Positions 46,460 to 56,951 of a DNA stretch of 64,000 nt are shown piece after piece. The DNA comes from Haliclona indistincta (Eukaryota > Porifera > Demospongiae > Haplosclerida > Chalinidae). Within the stretch, counting starts at the first letter, position 1. Each line of letters starts with the position of its first letter. The stretch is from positions 14,825,820 through 14,889,819 of the forward strand of contig OZ024783.1 in the NCBI GenBank assembly GCA_964017065.1, in the 5' to 3' direction. The translations under genes and the position numbers were made by a program. Under the pieces are notes generated by a model. It saw only the letters and a program-made list of their open reading frames with translations, was not told where the DNA came from and did not search any database.

Positions 46460-48496
46460 CAACTTTACGTTATTTCCAGATTTGGCACTTGTCTCCATGA
46501 ACATTACTCGATGCTCATCAGCCAACTATGGAGACAAAACAAGTAAAATGAACTATTAAAGTGAGTTGGTTGTACACTGACCACCTGCTTTGGCCAAAAA
46601 TTTTATAAGTGCAAGGTCTGGACACCAGCCATAACTATCTGCATGACTGTACCAAAACAGTCTGTAACTCTCTCATCTGAAACAACTATTTCAGATCTAC
46701 TAAATCTCTTTATAGCTATTTCCTTATTTTAAGGCACATGGCACCTTGTACAGCAACTAAAAGTCTGCACACCTTGTATAGCTGATGCACTATCTTCCTT
46801 GCACACAGGAGCTACAATTAGTATGCACTAGCATAGAGTTCAATAGTACTCACCAATCGACCTCTCTCAGTGCTGATAACTCGTTTATCATCAAGATCAC
46901 ACTTGTTGCCCACTATCATTGTTTGAACGTTAGCATCAGCATTCTTTAATACCACACAGGTTAAACAAAGTCACAAGAGAGAACAAAACAGTGAAAGAGA
47001 AAGATTATGAATCAAATGTGTCAAATACACATACCACATGCATAAGCTGAATTCTATTCTGCTGTATGTATTTCTTTCTAAAAGATGGCTTGTTCAGCAG
47101 AGCTTTTTATTGCTCTTGCATTACTCAATAAAAAATTATTGTTTTGCCGGATATAAACATTACACAATACAATTACACACAGTCACGCAATTACACAAAC
47201 TTATGACATACTATTTAATATTCATAAGGCGGTCTGTACTTGTGAATATAATTTTGCGGTTGTGAATTATTATTGTTACACTGTTGTGAATATGGTATTC
47301 ACTGTTGTGAATACCACGCGCTTTGTAGTATGCTGTACGTACTTCATATACATGTACATGCTGGGAAAGCACAAAACAGTATAAAACTCGAGCTACACGT
47401 GAATTGCATACTCAACAGCCAAGATAAGTTACGAAAGTACCGTTTAACGCTGCTGCACTGCCAAAAGCTCTGTCATTTCTGTGTCGAGATAGCCACATAA
47501 ATGTGGTTTCAGCAACCTGGCATGCTCTGCTGAAAAGTTTTTCAGGCGAGTAGGCGTGGTTTTGTAATGCCTGTGGCGGTCCTTCCCGGTAAGCTGTCTC
47601 GCTAAAACTTGGTAATCCACCAATATTTCCAGTGGTGTTGTTATGCAGTTAGCGATGCGTTCGTAGCTGCTTTAGATCTGGAAATCTGGCCCATAGCAAT
47701 ATCACCGCCTTATGAACATTAATTAGTACCAAGCACCCTTAATGTGTCCAAATTGAGCCATAATTATACTCACCTCTTCAACATTCTTAATCCATGATCT
47801 AATATTGTCAAATGAACTCTCTTTAGTGACGTCATACAACAGCATAATACCCTGAGAATAAGAATTATTTTGATGATGACATAGAAAACACGTACTTAAA
47901 CATATATACAGATGTGTGCATACATGCATGCATATACTTATAGTAACACTGAAATCCGAGAAATTATAGAGTTGCTATCATCATGAACTACGAGTCCCAT
48001 TCTGATGCAGACGTTTACATTACAGTCTAATGGAGGCACACATTAGTTTTACAAGTAAATCATCATAATGATTATGTGGTACATGGTGACTATGCAGTTC
48101 AGAAAAAATAATAGCCGGGCAAACTATCTAAGATTGTGCCTTTGTGAGGAACACTGCTTACCATGGCACCCTTATAGTATGCCGTAGTGAAGGTTTTGAA
48201 GCGTTCCTGACCAGAAGTGTCCCACATCTGTAGCTTGATCTTCTTACCATCAATATCAACAGAACCGTTCATAGAATCAATACCTGACAGTGTAAGTTAT
48301 ATAAGCAATGATTCTGTGACATAGCTAATATCAGTGGTGTGTCTGTGATGATGACAACTCTCTCACCAGCTGTTCCTCTATATGATGAGCTGAAGGTATC
48401 CTCAGCGAATCTCATGAGTATACTAGTCTTGCCCACTTCACAGTCTCCTATGAGGAGAACCTCGTAGAAAAAATCATGTGTCCAAGTCGGCATCAT
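46460..48496 (-). CDS. Rab-family small GTPase, five exons, C-terminus missing
   Basis: Exon 1 48367-48496 starts at the tandem ATG ATG with P-loop [10 protein letters not shown]. Exon 2 48162-48283 has [20 protein letters not shown] and YYKGAM. Exon 3 47774-47851 reads [20 protein letters not shown]. Exon 4 46854-46943 has [16 protein letters not shown]. Exon 5 46460-46525 has [14 protein letters not shown]. All GT-AG junctions keep frame (phases 1, 0, 0, 0), giving 162 residues. All five G motifs are intact, WDTSGQE replacing the usual WDTAGQE. Closest by motif to the Rab8/10/13 group, vesicle-traffic regulators on exocytic membranes. The prenylated Cys-containing last exon was not found before 46454, so the gene may be truncated or that exon overlooked. 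A TTAA element sits in intron 3. Confidence 0.88.
47219..47718. mobile_element. 500-bp TTAA-flanked element in a Rab intron
   Basis: TTAA at 47215-47218 and 47719-47722; ends TATTCATAAGGCGGT and ACCGCCTTATGAACA. Lies between Rab exons 3 and 4. Internal GTTGTGAATA word repeated four times. Confidence 0.75.
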
Positions 48497-49767
48497 GCTG
48501 TCGCCGTAGCTCTACCCCGGAATACTGAGCTGTTCCCAGCTTAAGAATACAGCTGTTGAGATCGGAATAGACGAGTGGTGAAGTCTATCCTGGTTCTCTC
48601 TTCTTAGAATCGTTCGCCCATGTCTACGTCTATCAGCAGTCGGATCGCCAATGGTAAGATCACGTGAATTTATTTGCTCTATGACGTCAACTTCCGCAGT
48701 AAAAAGCGGGCTGAAAACGACTTTCTGGTGAGTATAGACGTAGACATAGATACAGTATACCAACAGGGATTAGCAACGCCAATACATTTTGTATTGCGAC
48801 CCATCCTCGTTACGGGTTAAATATTAACCGTTGCCTTGCAACGAGCTCGTTGCTAAGCTAGCTCTAGTAGCGATTCCAAACAGTTTTTCAAAGTTATAAA
48901 TCACAAGATTTAGTAGATATCATTAGAAAGGGCTCGATCAGAGGAATCGAAAGATACCAAAAGCTTCTTCATCCGATGCCGCTAAGCTGAGAAAAACGCC
49001 AGAGAAGACGCACCCTCGCGTAACAGGAAGTAAATTAATACTTTGTGGTAGTAATTTGAGATTGACGGCACCGCCCATTCTGCCATGGATAACTTCGTTG
49101 TTCCTCGACCGATTTCAGTGATCCAGATATTAATCAACTCCTCTCTGTGTGGTGCATGAGACTGTCTTACTTATTAGTCGTTTTAAGATAGTTCTTTAGT
49201 TTTATTATTATGTCTGAAGTAGAACTTACAATAATCAATGAAAAACCCACACCCCTTCCTTGGCTTAAAAAAATATTTCATCCATTGTTGTCACCCAAGC
49301 AAAGATAGCTGATTCCAAAAAAAATAGTTCGAATCTTGTGCAATGTGTGTAACATGATGAAAATTTAATTTTAATTCTTAATTCATTGATAAAATACTCA
49401 CTTAAAACTTTAACAACTTCGAACTAGTATTTTCTACAACTACTACCTATGACTACTTACAGAAAAAAATTACAGTGGAAATAAATTCGGACATCAGGTG
49501 TGGAAAGTTGATTGAAGTTCACAACCGTTTTGTGCCACATGCATTATTTAGTACAATCTATTCCTATTCTGCACAACTGCTTCAAACTTTCTTGACAGTA
49601 CTGTTCATTCTGCAGTAAAAATATAGACATAAGCGAGTAAATTGAGCCATAGAACGATAAGATACGACAAGTAGAAGTAGAGTTATGAATAAATTAAGTA
49701 GACTAATTTATTACGTTCTGTTACGAAAAATTGACCGCCACGCCCACGCCGTTGGCATCGCTAGCTC
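48497..49767. other. Rab upstream region and spacer
   Basis: Upstream of the Rab start. A minus-strand frame (48512-48763) has no motif. 48830-49760 is AT-rich with no gene seen. Confidence 0.35.
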
Positions 49768-50304
49768 TAGTCTCGCGGGCCAGACGTTCTGGGGGAACGT
49801 CTGGTCACTAAGGCCAGGTTTCTGTGAGCGACGCCAACATTCCGGCGCGCCCTCATAAGCAATCAATTGCGTGGGTTTTCACGTGACTACGGGGCGCGAT
49901 TGCGCATGAAGCTGTTTACAGAGCTTTTCAGCTGCCAAAACTGGCGTGTTCGTCGTGAAAAGTCTTACAAGCGACGGCTAATACCTGCTACTCGTTGTTC
50001 TCGATGCTGCTGACGGTATATTGTACATGATTCATGTTCACGCAATGGTTCTCTTGTTGTCTCATGACTGCTCCAGCGATCATGAACATTGCGATTGTAG
50101 CCAACCAGGTTGGTATTGCTCTAGGAAGAGTTTTAGCTTGCTAAAAGCCTGTTAACATGCTACACGCTTGCTAACTAGACTGGTGACGTCGACTAAAACA
50201 CGTGATTTCAAGCGTGACGTGTCGTTTGTTTACATTCCATTGTGCCACGAAAACCTGGCCTTAGTGACCAGACGTTCCCTCAGAACGTCTGGCCCGCGAG
50301 ACTA
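49768..50304. mobile_element. hAT-like TIR element, 537 bp
   Basis: Ends TAGTCTCGCGGGCCAGACG and CGTCTGGCCCGCGAGACTA; inverted similarity runs about 55 bases (to AAGGCCAGGTTT). Each TIR holds its own small palindrome, CCAGACGTTC/GAACGTCTGG. GCTAGCTC lies at 49760-49767 and 50306-50313, one base off the right end, consistent with an 8-bp target duplication. No transposase. Confidence 0.65.
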
Positions 50305-51119
50305 AGCTAGCTCTTGACGACCGTGCTAAAAAGAGTCACTGGCTCGGCACGTTGTCGAGCTCTGGTGATTGACTAGTACGTTCTGCCTACACTTTGATAG
50401 TAAAGGCGACTTGAGTACTGTTTCGTTTTGATCGCTAACCGGCGAAGCGGTTGTTGGTTGCAGGACGAGCGTTGTAAAACGCTAACAAACAGTTTGTTTA
50501 CTCTGCTGAAAAGTGGTTCTGTACCTGTTACTAGTTTTTAGTTGTGCTTCAGTCCATTCTTTGCTGATAACATGTTAGTTCGTACATGTCCTCCGGCGTG
50601 AGAATAGCGCATTTTCTATTCTCGATCTCACACAGTGTAGCGCTGTCGCACTAGACAAACTAAGGCGTTCAGCCCTACGGTATGGGTCTTTCTGTACCTC
50701 TTCTGACAATAGAAACACTCTGGCTGATCTTGTTTTCAGTTTATCCTCGAGAAGAAAGGCCGTTCTATGAGAATAACTGTGCTGAAAGAAGATCTTGCTT
50801 TTAACATTGGTTTTCTCGTGCTTTGAATCCTTCGTTGTACTGACAATTTTCCTGCCTTCGCGTTACAGCAGTCCTACCCACACACGCGATTTGTCAAGCC
50901 ATGCTATTTGGCGGGCACTACTCTTCGCATGCTGTGCTCTAACACGTTGGAAATTTAACCCGTAACACGGATGTAGTTGAAATTCCTGTCGGTTGCTAAT
51001 CCCTGTGAGTATATTGTATCTATGGTATAGACCCTTCGCGAAATGACGTAATAATTTTGGCGCGAGTGCGCGAAACTTGACTGGTTGGAAAAAGCGGTAG
51101 CAGGAGGAGTACTCGGCCC
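50305..51119. other. No recognised gene
   Basis: A 97-codon minus-strand frame at 50863-51156 and its 64-codon overlap lack motifs. Confidence 0.35.
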
Positions 51120-51121
51120 AG

Positions 51122-51381
51122 CGATGGTTACAGCAGCTACTGAATCCATGTTGCAAGAATTAAGAAGAAGCTCCAGAACTGAAACTCAATTGAAGCAAGT
51201 CTGTTCAGGCTGAGAGTTGTTGACCTCAAAGAGCTATGTCGAGAGCTAGCCGTTAGCAGTGGAGGCAACAAGTCTACATTGTGTGGCAGAATTATCAGCT
51301 ACTGGCATGGCAGACAGGCCTCTTTCAGCCCCAATGTAGTGCGTCAGTTGCTCCATCTCCGACAAGCTCTGTACTAACTCC
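51122..51381 (+). pseudogene. SAP-domain fragment
   Basis: ATG at 51122 reads MVTAATESMLQELRRSSRTE, then stops at 51213. In the next frame LRVVDLKELCRELAVSSGGN and KSTLCGRII follow to a stop at 51379. Together they fit a SAP motif (helix, VxxLK, GxK.xLxxRI), a DNA-binding fold of about 35 residues found in chromatin proteins and in several invertebrate repeat-encoded ORFs. One frame change separates the halves, and no further domain follows. Confidence 0.45.
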
Positions 51382-51528
51382 ATCAATAAGCAGGCATCTT
51401 CAGCAACTAGGGCATCATTGCCAGAAATAATTGGACACGGACAAAAATTGACCGTATATTTTTCCGTAAATTAACGCGGGGAAATGTATGGCGAGCATTG
51501 AGAGGACAAAGAAAACGAATCTCGTTAA

Positions 51529-52080
51529 GCGGAGACTTCCTAATTAATAGGGTTCTCCTCAGCACTCGCGTTATGCGAGTCATCATCGATACTAATTGCT
51601 ATAAAGGCTTGTTTGTAGCATTAAGTTTAACATACAGCTAAACCCAAAACCCTAAAAACCTTCTCCTAACTGCGCAAAGTAGGGAGGGTCTTCCTAACTA
51701 ACTAAGGATCGTCGGGAGGGTCTTCCTAACTAAGGATCGTCGGGAGAGTCTTCCTAACTAAGGATCGTCGGGAGGGTCGTCCTAAACCGGGCCTTCGGCC
51801 CTTAGTAAGCCTAAGGATCGTCGGGAGAGTCGTCATAAACAGGCCTCAACTAAGGATGGAGCTAAAACTTAACTTTTATAAATAAAAAAAACACACAAAA
51901 AAAACATGCATTCTGCGAGAATCGAACCCTGACCGTCTGCATCACAAGCCACCATACTTAACCGCTGTGCCACCGAACCAACTGACCGGTTGGTGCTACA
52001 AACAAGCCTTTATAGTAATTCTGTACGCGCGCGCACAACGCGAGTGCTGAGGAGAACCCTATTAATTAGGACGTCTCCGC
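51529..52080. mobile_element. TTAA-flanked element with about 50-bp TIRs
   Basis: TTAA at 51525-51528 and 52081-52084; ends GCGGAGACTTCCTAATTAAT and ATTAATTAGGACGTCTCCGC. Inside are four units of about 29 bases (GGGAGGGTCTTCCTAACTAA type, about 51690-51830) and a tRNA-like block. Confidence 0.8.
51911..51983 (-). other. tRNA-like (SINE-head-like) sequence with A and B boxes
   Basis: On the minus strand TGGCACAGCGG (A-box type, 51962-51972) and GGTTCGATTCT (B-box type, 51918-51928) are 33 bases apart, the spacing of an internal Pol III promoter. The middle reads TTGTGAT, a possible GTG (His) anticodon loop. D and acceptor stems do not pair, so it is not a working tRNA. Confidence 0.45.
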
Positions 52081-52084
52081 TTAA

Positions 52085-52765
52085 TGAGACTCAAAGAAAA
52101 CGCCGCGGCAGTAGTAGCCTCGTCCCCACGCCCAATTTTCGCTAACTTTACGGAACGAATGACGGAACGAAACGCGAAAATAGGGCCTGGTATCCATTGC
52201 AGGGGTATTGGTGCGCATGCGTTAGTCGTTATACAGAATCTGTATAATCGGCAGGATATTCTGAATCCGTAACCTTGTATTCTTCTAGGATACTGCGTCA
52301 TTCCGTGTATTTGTCTGTATTCTCGCTCTACTGTAATGGAAGTTTCTCTGCTTAGCGTAAAGATTGCAAACACGTGTGGACTAGTTCTGGAAGTCTTAAG
52401 CCGATCTACTGGCGCCCTCACAAACTCCACGTGAAACTGTAGCGTACCAAGACTTTCACGAGTCCATTTTTCCAACTGAACGATGGTTTTACTGGCTGCC
52501 CTGGTTGTCTTCAGACTTCCTCGCGACGGATCAAATCTTCTATAGTGCGTGTTTGCTTAGCTATATTTCGTTTCTTGTTTTTAAACTCGCTCAGACTCTT
52601 TAATTTTATTCATGCATGCGTACCATTAATTACCCTTGCAATAGAGACCAGGCCTTTATTTTTCGCCGTTTCGTTAATTCGCGTTTTCCGTTGCGAAAAA
52701 TTTTGGCCCGGGGACGAGGCTACGGCAGTAGCCAACGAGCAATAGGATTCCTTAGTTCGACGGTG
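52085..52765. other. No recognised gene
   Basis: A 137-codon minus-strand frame (52062-52475) starts in the preceding element and has no recognisable domain. Confidence 0.35.
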
Positions 52766-52775
52766 ATTCATAGAT

Positions 52776-53750
52776 AGGGTCTCCAATGAAAAAATCGACA
52801 GTCACAGATTCAGCGGGCTTGCATCTCGGTGTGTAGAGTAGTTTGACCCGAACATAAAACGGACAAAGAGAGAAGCGCCAAGTCCTTCCTTTTTGCAGGA
52901 AAAAATAAAAACACTCGAAATAACTGGGCGAGCTAGCCAATCGTAAGTAAATACTTTTTGTTCAAACTGCATTCAGCGCCAAAGCTTGGTTCTATTGGTA
53001 AGGATGCACAGGATCATGCTGTCAAGATTTCCAAGCTCTTCGACGTCGCGGCGATCTTTATGCGCTGTTTCCAGGCCATACATTGAAAGAGGGCGGGGCC
53101 CCAAGACGATCACGAAAATAGACTTTGGACTCCAGCGCTTTTGTAAATTGTGCTATAGCAACCCTAATGCAGATTTTGCTTAGTTAGGTATCAATACATC
53201 TGCACAGCGAGTTTTATGAAGTTCATACACTTCCTTCCATCTGGCTCAGAAAACCGTAAATAAAACAGAAACTTTTTGAGCCAGATGGAAGGAAGTGTAT
53301 GAACTCCATAAAACTCGCTGTGCAGATGTATTGATACCTAACTAAACAAACTCTGCATTAGGGTTGCTACAGCACAATTTACAAAAGCGCTGGAGTCCCA
53401 AGTCTATTTTCGTGATCGTCTTGGGGCCCCGCCCTCTTTCAATGCATGGCCTGGAAACAGCGCATAAAGATCGCCGCGACGTCGAAGAGCTTGGAAATCT
53501 TGACAGCATGATCCTGTGCATCCTTACCAATAAAACCAAGCTTTGGCGCTGAATGCAGTTTGAACAAAAAGTATTTACTTACGATTGGCTAGCTCCACCC
53601 AGTTATTTCGAGTGTTTTTATTTTTTCCTGCAAAAAGGAAAGACTTGGCGCTTCTCTGTTTGTCCGTTTTATGTTCGGGTCAAACTACTCTACACACCGA
53701 GATGCAAGCCCGCTGAATCTGTGACTGTCAATTTTTTCATTGGAGACCCT
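52776..53750. mobile_element. MULE-like foldback element, 10-bp target duplication
   Basis: Ends AGGGTCTCCAATG and CATTGGAGACCCT open inverted arms of about 465 bases, nearly identical, around a spacer of about 35 bases at 53243-53277. ATTCATAGAT at 52766-52775 and 53751-53760 is an exact 10-bp direct repeat. Long TIRs with 9-11-bp duplications are typical of Mutator-like elements. Mirror-image frames in the arms are not genes. Confidence 0.85.
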
Positions 53751-53774
53751 ATTCATAGATAACAGTACCTTAGC

Positions 53775-53935
53775 TGGATCATGTGAAAAGAATGGACCAA
53801 CTCATCCAACTGTAGGACTTACTCGAGAAACCGTACAAGTGACACGGATGTCACGCGCTCCTTCTTCTTCTTAGTTTTTGTTGCCTCCTCGAATGAGAAG
53901 AGTACCACCCTTCACGTGCATCGCCCATAATTATT
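53775..53935. repeat. Duplicate of the Rab upstream block
   Basis: GGATCATGTGAAAAGAA, CCGTACAAGTGACAC and TTCACGTGCAT match 8860-8960 in order, allowing for an insertion of TTCTTCTTCT-type sequence. No Rab exon adjoins it. Confidence 0.65.
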
Positions 53936-54064
53936 ATACAACTACCCAAGACCCTACTGAAAACCTTCGCCTAACGGCGCCCAGTCATAAGCGGCTGCAG
54001 GCCCGGGCTATGCCCGGGCTGGAGTTGGCTAGCTGAAAATGTTGATGAGCGAGCGCTGCGTATA

Positions 54065-55239
54065 GATAGTTTCGTGGCAAAGGTGTGATGGAATGTTCGC
54101 GGCTAATATCGACCCAAAACTGCGGAAATGACGTCAAAATCATGACGCCGCGTGACACGAATCAATTGGCTGGAGGGATAGATTTGTACAGCGCGGTACA
54201 GCGTTCAGTGGAAAACGTGCGTTTCTTCAGTGCTGACCAACTTCCATCGGTTAGCCTTATAAAAGGTCGAATATAGCGACCAATTGCTGCATTTATGGAT
54301 GCTCTAGTTCGGCAAAGAAAGGCTGTATACTAAGTTTTTTCAGCTTTCCGTTTCACAATCAAGCCAGCCTTGAGCTGTGGATAAATGCTGTACGTCGAGC
54401 AAAGTGGAAACCTTGACGTTACTCAAAAATCTGCTGTTTAAACTTTATAGAAGGTAATTTTTAACTTTGGAATACAATTTTGCAGGCTAATAGACTGGCA
54501 AGTTTTTTTTGTAGGTAAGCCCCACCATGATTCTAGTCACTCTGACTATGTACCAAGTGTGTTTCCTACTGCTTACAAGAAGGCTATACACAAGGAAGTA
54601 GGTCTGATTCAGAAAGATATAACAGACTGTTTAATAGAATGGTGATACGATTTCACCAGCACTGAGCTAAATCACTCTAAAACAATGCAACTATGAAGCG
54701 CAAGAATCTGCAAAGAGGAGGGACCAGTGGTTGACAGCAGATTGACGAAGAGCAAGATGAACCAGTAGTAGTTGAGCAGCAGATTGACGAAGAGCAACAA
54801 AAACACAGTCTATGATAGCTGCAAAATTGTATTTTAAAGTTTAGAATTACCTTCAATAAAATTTAAGCTACAGATTCTTGAGTAACGTCAAGGTTTCCAC
54901 TCTGCTCGACGTACAGCATTTATCCACAGTTCTAGCCTGGCTTGATTGTGAAATGGAAAGCGGAAAAAACCTAGTATACAGCCTTTCTTTGCCGAACTAG
55001 AGCATCCATAAATGCAGCAATTGGTCACTATATTCGACCTTTTATAAGGCTAACCGATGGAAGTTGGTCAGCACTGAAGAAACGCACGTTTTCCACTGAA
55101 CGCTGTACCGCGCTGTACAAATCTATCCCTCCAGCCAATTGATTCGTGTCACGCGGCGTCATGATTTTGACGTCATTTCCGCAGTTTTGGGTCGATATTA
55201 GCCGCGAACATTCCATCACACATTTGCCACGAAACTATC
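54065..55239. mobile_element. Long-TIR element with a protein-coding remnant in its spacer
   Basis: Ends GATAGTTTCGTGGCAAA and TTTGCCACGAAACTATC; arms of about 390 bases (54065-54455 and 54840-55239) are nearly identical and include TTGACGTTACTCAAAAATCT against its complement. The 63-codon frames at 54085-54276 and 55028-55219 are the same arm sequence. No clear target duplication. Confidence 0.8.
54512..54815 (+). pseudogene. C-terminal protein remnant inside the long-TIR element
   Basis: After a TTTTTTTTGTAG acceptor-like site, a frame reads GKPHHDSSHSDYVPSVFP, then YKKAIHKEVGLIQKDITDCL and a TGA at about 54644. Further on, a twice-repeated acidic QQIDEEQ segment (54738-54806) ends in TGA. 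The SDYVPSVF phrase looks like a linker seen in repeat-encoded proteins, but I cannot name the family. Possibly the relic of the element's own protein. Confidence 0.35.
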
Positions 55240-56880
55240 TCAGACCTACCAAGTCTCACGCCTCTGGCGTGAGTCTCACGCCTCAAAGTGAAATCTCAAG
55301 CTCTCACGCTCACCTGCTGTAAACTCACGCCTAGGGATCCTGAGATCGGATAATTCTAACTGATGCCCACTGCTATCAAAATTATTGGATCCAAATTATC
55401 AATTTTTGTATTATTATAATTTTTGGGGAATAAAAGTAATCAAAATTTTAAATCTTTGGTGGTGTCAATACAACAAAGCACACGTAAAGAAATAAATCAT
55501 GACATCACACCTATTGCGAAACAAAAATTAATGTATTCTTCTGTTACATGTAACAATAAAAATTCAATGAATATAATTAAGCCAATGAATAATATGAATA
55601 TTAATGAGTCTCACTCCCAAGGATTTTCTGCCTTGGCAGCTCTGCTATCTATATTATAACGTACAGTGTTCAATGCTAAATAGGCTTGTAATATTGATAC
55701 TTCTCTTCGAAGCTGCGAGATCAAGTAGATGAGCTCGTTCTTCGTTTCGCAGAATCTCGCAAGAGCTTTATGATCTAGTGATTTTTAAATTATGAAACCA
55801 CACCCAATATGAATATCATTAACTTAAAGCAAAAAAAAATAGGACGCCCCTCTCGACGATCCTTAGGCTTACCAAGGGCCGAAGGCCCGGTTTAGGACGC
55901 CCCTTCAACTTTGCGCAGTTAGGAAAAGGTTTTTTTTAGGGTTTAGTAGCTAGGCTGACCTAAAAAAGTAATTCTGAACGCGCAGTTAAAAGCTAGTTGC
56001 ACGTGACTTCCGTACTTCAACTGTTGTGAATTTAGAGACAACCATTCCATATTCCATTCCGCCGTTCCATTCCATTCCACGTTCCGCGTTTTATACCTAC
56101 CCATTGCAATTTGTCCAAAACAGGTCAAAAGTACAATTATGTGGTTTCAATGGAGCTCAGATGGCTTTTGTTCACATAATATGCACAGTTAAGTGACTAG
56201 GGTTATTGGCTATGTAGTATGCTACAAATCTCTCTCACACAACTTTTTCCATCTCTCAGTACAAGAGCTACCATAATGGCATTCAGTTATTGCAGCTATT
56301 AATATGATTATGTATGCAGTTACTAAAAAATCACATGTATGCTTGCTTATGTGAAATCATTTTAAAATGGAATGTAGGTGAAGCTGAAGTAGAGACAGTA
56401 AATAATGTAATTTTTAGTCATTATTGTCGATAATCTTGTTCAAGCATCAAATAATATTATACTCATGCACTGACCTCCACTTGGTGCGAGATCCACAAAG
56501 GCAAAGGATTCTTACTCGAATTATGGCACACAGCTAACACTTGCATGCTGCTTGCATGCTTCTTGCATCCTTATCATGCAGTTGACACCTTATTTTGCTA
56601 GCTGTCATTGAAACCACTACTACACAGGCAACAGAACCTGAGTCAGTATAAAAACACACTGAACCCACTCAGGAAAATATTGTAAGTATAGCTACAGATT
56701 AATATTGTACTGAACTTGAGCAATCAGAGAATTTGGCTCTATATGCAAACCACATGCATGTTCATCACGACATGCAAAATTGCACTTTAACCACCATGAG
56801 AACCAATGATTCAAATGGTTCTCACGGTGCTGGAGGTGGCTGAGCCGCGGTGGCGCACTGCCGCGCGCAGTAGTATTCGA
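55240..56880. other. No intact gene; relic of the 51.5-kb TTAA element
   Basis: 55835-55960 is a reversed piece of the 51529 element (GACGATCCTTAGGCTTAC, AAGGGCCGAAGGCCCGG, TTTGCGCAGTTAGG). The 78-codon plus frame at 55423-55659 is low-complexity (Asn/Met/Ile). Short tandem words GTTCCATTCCATTCC near 56060. Nothing else supported. Confidence 0.5.
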
Positions 56881-56902
56881 GGCGGTGCGTAGCTATTGAG
56901 CC

Positions 56903-56909
56903 TATAAAA
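56903..56909 (+). promoter_or_regulatory. TATA box ahead of RPA-like gene
   Basis: TATAAAA lies 49 bases before the first ATG (56952), preceded by a GC-rich block. Position suits a core promoter; not tested. Confidence 0.4.
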
Positions 56910-56951
56910 GTGTCAGCCAGCACTGCAGACCGACTCAGTTGATGCGATGTC

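Noticed and set aside
50863..51156. 97-codon minus-strand frame
   Set aside because: No recognisable domain and it overlaps the SAP fragment on the other strand.
51911..51983. Functional tRNA-His
   Set aside because: Boxes fit but D and acceptor stems do not pair; kept only as a tRNA-like relic.
52062..52475. 137-codon minus-strand frame
   Set aside because: Begins inside a TTAA element and runs into spacer; no domain or conservation visible.
52986..53539. Two 65-codon frames with nearly the same peptide
   Set aside because: They are the two arms of the MULE-like foldback read in opposite directions.
54085..55219. Two identical 63-codon frames on opposite strands
   Set aside because: Mirror copies within the long-TIR arms; no motif.
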